Source of the DNA: Norana najaformis
Lineage: Eukaryota; Annelida; Clitellata; Crassiclitellata; Hormogastridae
NCBI GenBank assembly: GCA_964023275.1
Contig: OZ029923.1
Coordinates: 9,071,685-9,135,684 of the forward strand
Direction: 5' to 3'
Length of the DNA stretch: 64,000 nucleotides
Shown here in pieces: positions 47,558 through 61,083 of the stretch; the stretch's first letter is position 1, and every line of letters begins with the position of its first letter. The position numbers were made by a program, and so were the translations under genes. The notes beneath the pieces are model-generated. The model saw only the letters and a list, made by a program, of their open reading frames with translations, was not told the DNA's origin and ran no database searches.

Positions 47558-48776
47558 CGACAGCACCAGCTTAGCGCTCTCATTGGATGATGACATGTTA
47601 ATTAACGCGACCTAGTATGCAAATGGATCTGTATCTTTGACCTATGCGCGTAGTCGACGCAGTTGTTCTCCACTGTATAAAAGTTTAAGTTACAATTTAA
47701 AATGGAAACTAAATACGAAACAAAAAGTTCTTGCATGTGAAGATCCATATACTTATGAAATGAAACTCATCTACTTCGTATCAAATTCTTTGCTAAGATT
47801 TTAAAACTCATTTAAATAATTCCCTGCACTGCGACGAATTGTGATATACAATGTATTATGTATCAAGACACTTTACATATCGGAATGTTAAGTTATGAAA
47901 CGTTGAAAATATCGTTGATTGAGATAAATACGATGCAGGCCAGGCATAACAGACATAACGGAGAAGTCCGGTAGAAAATTGGATCCTGGTCAGGAAGCGG
48001 AAGTCAAGCTATGATGAGTTAGCAAGTTGAAGCAGATGAGTCTTAGGATTAGACCTGATCTGAGTGGCATAAAAGATGCCAGGGCAAGGCGTCGTTTCAG
48101 TCATAAGCTGATACAGTCTAAATGTCTAACCTTGTGTTTGCCATAAAGATGGGGTGTTAAGGTTAAAGATTATTCTTGGAAGTGAAGATTAGTAAAGATT
48201 ATTCTAGGTTATTCTTGGTCCATTCTTTCTTTTTCCCTGTATCTCTCTGTGTCTTTGTATGTCATTTGTCACTGTCGCTCTCTACTTTTTAATTCTGCTT
48301 GACAAATAAAAGTACCCAAACTTTTACTTAAATAGAGTAACGTGCCACTTATTCTTCGTTACTGTTCCAAACTGGATACCGAGCGTACTGACTTAATGAA
48401 GCCTACTTATTCTATACACGTTCAACGTAGAATGTGTATCGAGATTTGTTATATCAGCGGCAGAGGGCAGCAGTAAAAATCCTCCGCCACAAAACAAACA
48501 CTTGACCTTAAATACATTGCATGTGCACTCCTAATACAGAGTCCGCCTGACTAAGTCTTTCTTCCGGCACACTCAGGTACACTTGGTGGATCTAGGTATT
48601 CCATGCGGAGCTAGGTAAGGTACGTCAAGTGGATATGGGTATATCATACAGAATTAGGTAAAATACTCAGGTGGGTTTCGATTATATCCGACGGGTTCAG
48701 ACAGGTCTTGTAGATTTAGATTCATTTGGAGGTTTCATTTAGGCCTGTCTAAGATCCAGTTAATAAATGAAGAAAC

Positions 48777-49020
48777 GTGTCAGTCAGTCAGTCAGTCAGT
48801 CAGTCAGTCAGTCAGTCAGTCAGTCAGTCAGTCAGTCAGTCAGTCAGTCAGTCAGTCAGTCAGTCAGTCAGTCAGTCAGTCAGTCAGTCAGTCAGTCAGT
48901 CAGTCAGTCAGTCAGTCAGTCAGTCAGTCAGTCAGTCAGTCAGTCAGTCAGTCAATCAATCTGTCTGTCTGTCTGTCAGTCAGTAAATCAATCAATCAAT
49001 CAATCAATCAAGCAAGCAAG
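48777..49020. repeat. (GTCA)n microsatellite, about 44 perfect units
   Basis: About 175 bp of uninterrupted CAGT tetranucleotide, then CTGT and CAAT blocks. The Ser-Val-Ser-Gln reading frames across it are artefacts. Confidence 0.98.
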
Positions 49021-49940
49021 CAATTAACAGCCAATATATAAATCAGTCCAATCATAATCGACCAACCGTCTATTTAAGCAATCATTCACCTGTCTGCAAG
49101 CCAATCAACTCATTTCTAAAACTATCACTTGCTGCTGAAACACCTGAGACCAAATAAAATTTGCTTCATCAACAACAAGAGAATATCCAGTCTAACTGAT
49201 GGAGCGACGAGCATAGCAGGTAAAAGCAACTGTCGTTCAGAGGTTTTATTGCGGGTGGTTAGACTGACTGTGCCGTTTTGATATAGATAGGTATCCAGCT
49301 CTTATGTATCGCTGCTGTTATAATGTATTGCATGTATTATAATGTACTGCAATGCATTGTCCTGTATTGTAATTCGATGCATCGCATTGCATTGGATAAT
49401 ACTGTAATTTATTATGTCACATTTAGTAAACTTATATAATGCATCTCGTTGAGCAAACTACTAATCGATGCTTAATGTTTGAGAGCCCACCGGAAGTTGA
49501 TGCGTCTTAAGACAGCGAGCTACAACACTTCTGTCTCCTACAGGTAACTTGAGCACGAATGATGGATGGAGGATTGTTTCCAAGTGACTGACCAGCCACC
49601 ACAAAAGACCTATGCTTTGCCGCAGAATCCGGTGTTTCATTCTTGCAGATATCGCTTAGATTGTATGAAAGGTGGTAATCGATTACACTGAAATCTCGAA
49701 TGTTAAATAAACAAAACTAAACATGTTTAAATCCACAGAATGTGTGTATGTTTGTTGTGTCTGCTTGCATTTACAACCACGTGCTATTGAAAGACTATTT
49801 GATTTCCTTTAGATGTCTGTTGTGCTTCTACTTGTCAAAAGAAAGTCATTTCCATTGAACGAAAATTAAATGCAGGCTAAAATAGCGCAACCGATCATAA
49901 GAACTCTATTAGCTGTGTGATGCATTAAGTCTAAAGCAAA

Positions 49941-50200
49941 ACCAGTTAAATCAGCTTATGTAAACCAACACAAAACCAGTCAAATCACCTTATTTAAACC
50001 AATACAAAACCAGTCAAATTACCTTATTTAAACCAACACAAAACCAGTCAAATCATCTTATTTAAACCAACACAAAACCAGTCAAATCGTCTTATTTAAA
50101 CCAACACAAAACCAGTCAAATCATCTTATTTAAACCAACACAAAACCAGTCAAATCGTCTTATTTAAACCAACACAAAACCAGTCAAATCACCTTATTTT
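49941..50200. repeat. 34-bp minisatellite, about eight copies
   Basis: CAAATC or CAAATT starts recur every 34 bp (49981, 50015, 50049, 50083, 50117, 50151, 50185). The unit is ACACAAAACCAGTCAAATCA followed by TCTTATTTAAACCA. There are no spacers. Confidence 0.97.
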
Positions 50201-50566
50201 AAGAAATTATATGGAGATTCTACATTTATTGTGAACGAATTAAAGTTTTATGACATGGCAAACGCTTTTGATGGATTCTTCAACAAATATCTGAATTTAT
50301 GTACATAATAACGATGGCGACATCTCGTGTTGGTGGCAGCTCAAGCAGCCGTGATAATACTTGGCAACGATACCAGCCAATTGATTTATTTAGCACCTCG
50401 GTCCTAAACCCACTCATGTCGCCAGTTCTGTTGTCACCTTTGAACAGGTATGTACATAATGTAGGCTACATAATTCCGACGAGCTTTGCTATGTGACAAC
50501 ATGAAGTATCCTTTATCGCGCTCCAGTCGAGATATTTGCTTGATGATAACATATCATTATAGCTGT

Positions 50567-50929
50567 TTACTTCCGATTTATAGATTGGACTCTAGCTTCC
50601 GATTCTTCTGGCTTACTACACGCTGAGAGTAGCATCGGGTTGCAAAGTCTTTCAACCGTGACGCGCATTCTGCAGGTATTGTTCTCAGCGGGGAAGGCTG
50701 CCGATGCAGTCGTCACGGATGAAATCATACAGATCGACCTGAATACTCCATTCCGCAGCGCCGGAGGAGAAGGCCGTTTCCTTGGATGCGGAAAGACATC
50801 ATCGATCTTGTCGGCAGCCGCCACATCAGCAGCAGCAGCAGGCGGTTCCATGGACACCGTCACATCGTCGGCTGGACTGAGACACACCAGCTGCAGCAGC
50901 AGCAGCAATCGGGACATTCGCCACGTCAC
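50567..50929 (-). CDS. Candidate secreted cysteine-containing peptide precursor, single exon
   Basis: A 120-residue frame begins MTWRMSRLLLLLQLVCLSPA, a convincing signal peptide, followed by an acidic Ala-rich stretch (PPAAAADVAAADKIDD) and a tribasic RKR (50-52). The region after it has four cysteines (67, 86, 96, 104) and an N-glycosylation sequon (N83-N-T). The segment is GC- and CpG-rich in AT-rich surroundings. AATAAA on the minus strand lies near 50386-50391, and an ATTAATAAAT element about 70 bp upstream of the ATG could act as a TATA box. The family is not recognised. Caution: part of the leucine run comes from a CAG/CTG repeat, and an overlapping plus-strand frame exists at 50640-50933. 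Confidence 0.42.
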   Translation of the reverse strand: MTWRMSRLLLLLQLVCLSPADDVTVSMEPPAAAADVAAADKIDDVFPHPRKRPSPPALRNGVFRSICMISSVTTASAAFPAENNTCRMRVTVERLCNPMLLSACSKPEESEARVQSINRK

Positions 50930-51098
50930 TTGATCCGAGTCGGCGCATTCGACTGAGACCGTTGTTCTAACACGCCGGCCGGCGTCGCATGGGACGATTT
51001 ATTAATTCTGTTCGTTTGGAGTTGCGACGTCAGATTGGAATCAGTTTATCAGTCAGTTGATCTATTTTATCAAGTTGAACATCACATATCTAGGAAAA
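50930..51098. promoter_or_regulatory. Possible divergent promoter
   Basis: A 169-bp interval, GC-rich on its left (ACGCCGGCCGGCGTCGCA), separates the minus-strand peptide candidate from the first ODF3-like exon on the plus strand. If both are genes they share it head to head. No experimental support is available. Confidence 0.3.
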
Positions 51099-54000
51099 AT
51101 GTCGTACAACGGAGATAACGTGAAGTCAGCTGTGGACCGACCGCACTATAAACTCTATTGCATGTACAGAGGTACGGTTGCTAAAAATCAACATACAGAT
51201 AATCACAGATTTATGTAGCGCTTCTTGAAGAGAGACTCCCGACCTGACAGCACAAATACAACACATATAGTAGAACCTCCTTACGTCACGCGTCATTTTG
51301 CTAGTATTATTTAAATTAAACGGATAAAAACGACAAAACATCAAAGGCATCCAACAGCAGCAGCAACATACAACGGTACCAACGAGCAACAATAGCAACC
51401 AGCAACAGTAGCAACCAGCAACAATAGCAACTAGCAACAACCAACAATCGAGCGAATGCATAATACCAAAATTACTCATTTCTAAGATGTAGTTTCATGA
51501 TATGCAGTTGTACTCTGCAGACAGACAGATTAGAAATACGAATTAGAAGACGAATTCTGATAGAACTGGGTCTGGAAAATTTTCGTAGATTACAATGCAA
51601 ACAATAAAAATGAATAAAATCCACATATACATCTGGGTTACATACATGGATTATACATTGTAGGTCAATACATGTCTATATGCTCGAAATATTGATTACA
51701 TCTAGTATATTATGTGCTTTATGCATGTATCGCGTCTTATATGCTTAAAAGTACTCTAGTATTTATATGCTCTATAGATGCATAGATCACATCTAATATA
51801 TTATATGATTTGTTCATAGATCACATCTAGTATTTATATGCTGTATGTATGGATCACATCTAATGTTTATATGCTCTATAGATATATATATGCATGGATC
51901 ACATCTACCATATTATATACTCTATGCATGAATTATAATTATGAAGTATATGTAAGTGCCGTATAAAACATGCTTTATATTGATTATGCTTGCCCTAAAG
52001 TGCATGAAAAATCATACTCAACTGAAATTGATACTGTATGCTTAAAACTACTCTAAAAAGCTTCAGGATCATTTGCTACTAATTTTCAATTAAGCCTGCT
52101 CCACAAATATGTTGGCAGGTGGGTAGATACGTACTTACATGCATGCATACATACATGTATTCATACATGCAATGAAATGCAGCGTTGCATTGCTGATGAA
52201 ATATGTTTTTACAGATCGCATTTCTTTAGCATTCTCTTTCACATCTACAATGACAGTTACGCTGAACTGACCCTGATTTAAACGTCAGCAGTTTTGCTTA
52301 GCAACAGTCATCGATTGACGACTAGTACAATGGCGCTGCAGAAGCTATGGCCTAGATAAATGATGCTGGAACAATGCTCGATCCCTCAGCGCTTCTGTAG
52401 AAGTAGTAAAAGCTTGGTGTAGAGAATAAAGCATATAGCGTCGATTGCTATTGTCATTAAGTCAGAGACAATAGCTGCCTTCGTGCCGTTGCGTGAAAAA
52501 TTGACAGAAGGCCTTAATGGTTCAACGATGATACATGGATTTCGCCAAACCAAGTCGATTTGAACATTAGCCTAACAATGCAAAACTGCAGAGCGATGGG
52601 GATTGTGCATACACGTCGACTGACATGTATGCATACATGTATATGGCCATTTATGAAGCGCCTTTAAGAACCTTACATAGGTATACAATACGCGGTCTCC
52701 CAGGGAGATAAGTGCATGAAAACTATGATCAATAGCTGCAGAAGATCTTTGCAAATGTTGGAAGGACAATCACAGGTCGTCAAAAATCGCCCACCAAAAG
52801 AATAACAGAGGTAGTTCATGCTGGACACCTTCTTTCTGAGACTCGCGTGCGAATGGCTACATCGCTAATTTGTTGCATTCAATCTGAATAATCTCAAGCT
52901 GTTAACATTCTGTGCAGAAAAACATCTCTGTGCAAAACACACTGCAAAGAAAAAGATTTCGATGTACTTTCTACACGAGAACATATACTCTATAGATAAA
53001 AATCGATACCGAGTTGCAGTCATTGGCTGCTTTTGTCATCGAAGAGTCAAAATTAACTTCGTACCTATGTACCTTTTGAAATAGCAGCCTTACAAACTGG
53101 AGCTGGTTTGCAGATGTGGTTTAGTCTAGTTAAGCTTTTGCTGCAAGATCTGTGCAGGTCAACCATTTACACCGTACAGGTCACAAGGTCAACATTCTAG
53201 GTCAACTTTTCACACTAATCTCCATTTATAGGTCAGGAGAGGTCAACCTCTTAGGTCAGTATGTTACACCATATACGTTAATCTGTTACATCATTCACTG
53301 TTACACCATTCACTGTTACACTATTCACTGTTAAACCATTCACCTCGGGCGCCTCGCTTTTGACCCCCCCCCACTCTTCATTAGTCTTCTGCGCCTCTGC
53401 TTCGTCTGATGTTAGGTAGACACTTCTCTCTCATGTCTTGTCTTTGCGAGCGGTGCAGCGAAGTAACTGTACTGTCACAAAAGTACTTAATGTGTTATGC
53501 TATGTTGTCGAGTACCAGTGAATTTATATAGCGTCAGAAGGCAATGTACTCAGCTGTTGTGTGCGCGTATTAAATTCCGCCTTAATTGACAGGTGATTGA
53601 CAGTTCGACACTTGTATGCGTAATGCTTCCGTAGCAAAGCAGTAGACCAACGATCTTCTTTCAGACTTTTTGGGCGAAAACGAGTCCAGCGGTGTCTTTA
53701 AGATCGTGGACGTCAGAGGAATGACGAAAATGTAAACAGCCATTATCACAATGCGCATGCGCCTTACAAAGTTGTTCCATTGACCTGTGGCACCTTTAAT
53801 GTCTGTTGTTGTATCAGACGAGATTGGCATTGTATATATGTATAGATATATATATAGAGAGAGAGACACACACACACATATATATAAAGGAAATCAATCT
53901 GTTTACATTTGCGTCATTCCTCTGACGTCCACGACCTTAAAGACACCGCTGAACTCGTTTTCGCCCAAAAAAGTGAAAGAAGATCGTTGGTCTACTGGTT

Positions 54001-57000
54001 TGCTACGAAAACATTACGCATACAAGTGTCGAACAATCAATCACCTGTCAATTAAGGCGGAATTTAATATGCGCACACATATATGTATAATTGTATATAT
54101 AGGCCTTTATGTGTGTATATGTATGTATAGGCCTATTGAATGCAGAGCCAAAGACAGGTTTCTTATCAACACTGTGCAGGCCACTCATTGATTCGCTGAA
54201 ACTCTCTTAAATGCTGATATTATGTATACTTACACATAGGCCTATACACACAAAAACGATTGTGATGATGATGCTGATGATGCTGATGATGATGATCGTG
54301 ATAAGGATGATGATCGTGATAAGGATGACGATATCTTGCAGGGCCTGGACCTGCTTATCAAATGAAGCGGATGTTGGGTACCAGCGACCACTGCCTCACT
54401 AAGCAGCAAGCTCCTGCCTTCAGCATCGGAATTCCATACAAGTGTATATATATATATAGTCTTACTCTCTGTGCTGACATACTTTTCCTTCTCGCGTGTT
54501 GTACGAACATTCATAAGAACATTCCTAAAAGCAGCTAGTCAGGTATTAGTCGATCCTAGTGTAGCAATGGACATCAATTGTGTAATAATAAGTTACTATA
54601 CAACCAAATAGCTGCTGCCCTTTATAGCAATAATTAATTATTACAAGAAATTGTCGGATCTTCTTATCCGCTTTCATAAAAAGAAGTCTCAGTGATGGTC
54701 ACTATAAATTTGAATTCTGGTCTTGTCTAATCTGTAGAACAGTCTAGTCTGCTCGGTAGATTAATATTATCAAGCTTACTGTAATTGGCTTACTGCAATT
54801 TAGTTTGATCTGAAGATTTTTAAATCGCCGTTGTCAAATACACATCAATAAATATATAAATGTAATGATCTTCCTGTACGAAAGGGAAGATGAATGAAAG
54901 TCCCGGACCGTCGTACAACTACGACGCCAACCTCACCTGTCAAGGAAAACAGCAGCAACCAAGCTTCTCTTTATCTGGCAGACCAAGGCAGAAAGGTAAG
55001 CCTACAGGCAGCTGACGGAGAATCATAACATAACATAACATAGCATAGCATAGCATAGCATAACACAACATAGCATAACATAGCATATCATAACATAACA
55101 TAGCATAACATGGCATAGCATAACAGCCGAACAGGACAGAACCTAACGTAGTACAGGATAGCAAATATAATATAAACAACAATATAACCAAGCTTAACAT
55201 AGCATAGTATAACATAACCCTAACCCACAACAAAGCATAACATAGCATAGGATAGCATAGCATAACATAACAGCATAGCATAGCATAACATAACAGCATA
55301 GTATAGGATAGCATAGCATAACATGTAATAGCACAGAATAAGCATCGCATAACATACCATAGCATAATAATACAAGATAATGCAACATAAGTGGTAAAGT
55401 ATCGGTAAAATATTAGGCTAACTGAGGTTATTGCACGTTAAGGTCTATTTAATTATGACTACGTGTCTCACTTGTCTAATTAAAACCTAATTATCCACCG
55501 TAGCTTAACTTCTGGTTTCTCTGACCTATTGCTTTTCGACCGGACTTCTTCAACGAATTGTGTATGATTTTGAGAGCGATTTTACTTGATCCGACCATCC
55601 GTTGATGCTTCGAGCATTAGAAGTCATTAGATTAAGCAAGGTTATACCACTACTGGACTGATTAGCTCATTGGTTAAAGCGTCAAGGCGCCTCTCTGCCT
55701 GAGGATGCCGGTTCATATACCGATAGCGGCTATGTTTCTGAGTTTTAAATCTCGGGTAAGCATGGTCCGCCAACGGAGACCCTAAATGGCGTGGCGCCCG
55801 TTTAAACGGGCAGAGGTGGTGAAGGATCTGACCCGATTAATTCATTGCAAAATTAACAGTGTACAGATATACATACGGTTGCTGTGGAAAAAACATGTAC
55901 ATTTACATTTACTGCAGAAGCACTGGCGACTTGCTGAACTTTGAGATAGAAACTTATTCGACCTCATCTGTGATATACGTACCATAGGCAAATATACTCG
56001 CAAACGTTTCAAGGTGAAGGGCGACGCACTCAGCGTAATGCAATGCAGTTCGGCTTATATTGCATGCTGCTCTCTAAAGCCAGGGTCTTGGCTGAACACG
56101 TCGCGAATTTATAGTTTCCCAGAAGAGCCGAGTACATTCTGTGCATTATTTGCGACCTCGTAAAAATCGATAGTAGGCCTAATGTTTTCAGCCTGTTTTT
56201 TTATTGATCCCTCTTATTTCGAATGCACAAGTGCACACGGAATGACACAGATACTTTCAGTAGATTATTAATTATTATAAATTATCACAAAACATTATTA
56301 TTATTCATTCATTCATATTGTTATATGGGTATCACTTGCCAACCCCGTAATGGAACAATAGTGTTCCGATGACAGGAGGCTTGACCCTTCTGAAAGCCAC
56401 TTTCTTTGGGCCAACATTGGACCCATAGATGACCACCTGTTGCCACCAGTGGCCCAACGAATGTGGCTGTCTGGAAATTATGACCAGTTTGTATAATATT
56501 AGTTTATTTTAACTCACAACAGTTCATACTGCCGTTCATTAACGTGTGAGACAGCTTGGACAATACGAATCTGGCTTCAATTCCAAATCAATCAAATTAG
56601 GCCTACGTATATGCATACACTTAATTAGTTAGTTATTTATCTTGAAACTTAATATAGCACCTTTTAACTACCTCACAAAAGCTCTGCCTTCTCTTGCCTA
56701 AACGACGTTAAAATCATTAACAAGTATAAGTTCATCAGTAAGTAAGTAAAGGTTCATCAGATAACATGGAAAAGTCATCATTATGTATGTACCATTGCGT
56801 ATGTATACATACATTACGACTTTATTGTCGCATACAAAGGCAGCTTCAACAACATAAAATACATACAGTATATTAGTTTTTATTCCATTATTAGTTCAGC
56901 CCTCTGTAAACATTGCTGTATGTAGCGCCAGAAGTTCTGCCTGGCCCTGGCGCCTACGATTCTCACACCGTCAAAGACCCGTTGCCAAGGATATCGATGG

Positions 57001-57395
57001 GCCAACGACTGAAGCAGCCAGCGAAGGAAGTTCCTTCTCCGAATGCCTACAACATCAAAACCGGCATCGGCTCTGGAGCAGCCACGGAGAAGAAGCCGCC
57101 ATCGTGCACCATCCGCAGCCGCCCTGACGTTGGAAGCACCTACTACACGACCATCAAGGCTGCTGTTCCAGGTCCATCGGCTTACGGAGTGGCCGATGCC
57201 AATAGGTCAACGAAATCGTGCACAATCAAGGGTCGCCATGCCATCAAGGAATACAACACGGCCAAGGATGCGCCTGGTCCTGGTGCCTACGAGATCAGAG
57301 GTGATGTGGATTCGGGGGTCAGGCGTGGATTTTCCATGGGAATTCGTCACTCCGAGTTCCTGATGCCACTCATCACTTGTCATGACATTTACTAG
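51099..57395 (+). CDS. ODF3: ODF3-like STPGR (sperm-tail PG-rich repeat) protein
   Basis: Microtubule-associated protein of the ODF3/CIMAP family of sperm tails and cilia. Proposed exons: 51099-51171 (starts MSYNGDN, ends LYCMYR), 54342-54441 (GPGPAYQMK to APAFSIGIPY), 54890-54995 (SPGPSYNYD to SFSLSGRPR) and 56926-57395. The last encodes four PG-rich repeats, LPGPGAYD, VPSPNAYN, VPGPSAYG and APGPGAYE. It ends with GFSMGIRHSEFLMPL, the counterpart of the 'F-G-I-K-H-S' end of ODF3. Six repeats in all are visible. The 1-to-2 and 3-to-4 junctions are in phase. Exon 2 ends in phase 2 (AA|GTGTAT), which does not fit either acceptor available for exon 3 (AG before 54885 or 54890), so an internal exon is missing from this model or the ATG at 54890 is an alternative start. 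Confidence is highest for the last exon and lowest for the first. Confidence 0.72.
51297..51534 (-). repeat. Inverted copy of the ODF3-like 3' flank, in its first intron
   Basis: Reverse complement of 57557-57773, about 85-90% identical outside a length-variable GTTGCT-type array. Shared pieces include TAATCTGTCTGTCTGCAGAG, TGCTCGATTGTTGG-like sequence and TTTATCCGTTTAATTTAAAT. See the finding on the flanking inverted repeat. Confidence 0.9.
51660..51935. repeat. Degenerate AT-rich tandem repeat, about 35-45 bp units
   Basis: GGATCACATCTA or AGATCACATCTA followed by TATTTATATGCTCTATAG recurs at least four times in the first intron of the ODF3-like gene. Confidence 0.8.
53156..53345. repeat. 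AGGTCA cluster followed by a 15-bp repeat
   Basis: Seven AGGTCA hexamers, all on the plus strand, at 53156, 53178, 53186, 53199, 53230, 53240 and 53253, within 103 bp. About four TTACACCATTCACTG units follow (53268-53345). It lies in the first intron of the ODF3-like gene. Confidence 0.8.
53558..54079. mobile_element. Fold-back element: 182-bp inverted arms around a 159-bp loop
   Basis: The arms at 53558-53739 and 53899-54079 are reverse complements (about 90% identical). Shared pieces: TAAATTCCGCCTTAATTGAC, TAGACCAACGATCTTC and GACGTCAGAGGAATGACG. No transposase was seen. The loop includes TA and CA dinucleotides. It resembles a MITE or fold-back transposon. Confidence 0.75.
55022..55375. 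repeat. CATAGCATAA/CATAACATAG minisatellite
   Basis: Five- and ten-base units (CATAG, CATAA) fill about 350 bp, with a unique insert at 55125-55195. It starts 27 bp after an exon of the ODF3-like gene. Tyr-Ala-Met-Leu-Cys frames on the minus strand are artefacts. Confidence 0.95.
55656..55910 (+). repeat. tRNA-derived SINE, family C
   Basis: Head GGACTGATTAGCTCATTGGT and TTAAAGCGTCAAGGCGCC; body CCTAAATGGCGTGGCGCCCG and CCCGATTAATTCATTG; end GTACATTTACATTTAC. It lies in the last intron of the ODF3-like gene. Confidence 0.75.
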
Positions 57396-57556
57396 CAGCT
57401 GACGATAGGGTAATTCCATGCACCGCAGGGTGAAGATAGGGTATGTCTCTTACAATTCGGAACAGTAATAGGGCTCTGTGTCGACGACTGCGTTCTGTGT
57501 AGGCCTACACCTTGTCATCGTCGGAGGCTAACGGTCAGTGTTAAGAACGGGTGTTC

Positions 57557-57773
57557 CTAATCTGTCTGTCTGCAGAGTACAGCTGTATATCATGAAACTG
57601 CATCTGTGTTAGAAATGAGTAATTTTAGTATTATGCATCCGCTCGATTGTTGGTTGTTGTTACTGTTGCTGGTTACTGCTGTTGCTGGTTGCTACCTTTG
57701 TATGTTGCTGCTGCTGCTGGATGCCTTTGATTTTTTCGTTTTTATCCGTTTAATTTAAATAAAATAGCAAACT
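57557..57773 (+). repeat. 3' flank of the ODF3-like gene, source or partner of the inverted copy
   Basis: It lies 162 bp after the stop codon and contains AATAAA at 57758-57763, so it may be the transcript's 3' UTR. The reverse complement lies at 51297-51534. Confidence 0.85.
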
Positions 57774-57847
57774 TTCTGAAAGTACTATCAGATTTGGCGT
57801 AAAAGTAACAGATTTTTTTCATATAGCGCGATGTGAGAAAATAATGC

Positions 57848-58025
57848 AGTGTAAAGTAAAGAAGTAGCCTAAACCACACTTGTCCTTAGTGGAACGTACA
57901 GTAGGTGGGGCGTTCATTTCTCCCTCTTTGGTTTTTTAGCCGGCAGTAGTAGATGAGTCCCAAGGTACTTGACACGGGGCCAGCACATCGCAGGACTTTA
58001 CTACATGTGCGGTGAAGTACCATGA
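57848..58025 (-). repeat. SINE, family B, minus orientation
   Basis: AGCCGGCAGTAGTAGATGAG, TCCCAAGGTACTTGACACGG and CAGCACATCGCAGGACTT are the diverged reverse complement of the copy at 33744-34035. Confidence 0.6.
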
Positions 58026-58029
58026 AAAT

Positions 58030-61083
<3,054 letters not shown>

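Larger units (their letters stand above)
47840..50566. other. Gene-free interval after peptide copy 2
   Basis: No exon was supported. It contains the (GTCA)n and 34-bp arrays listed separately and unassigned AT-rich DNA. A short plus-strand frame at 50299-50496 overlaps a SINE-like TTTATTTAGCACCTCGG and was not accepted. Confidence 0.55.

Noticed and set aside
48767-49027. Long Ser-Val-Ser-Gln reading frames
   Set aside because: Pure translation of the (GTCA)n microsatellite.
54940-55365. Tyr-Met-Leu-Cys-rich 141-codon frame on the minus strand
   Set aside because: Translation of the CATAG/CATAA minisatellite; it also overlaps an ODF3-like exon on the other strand.
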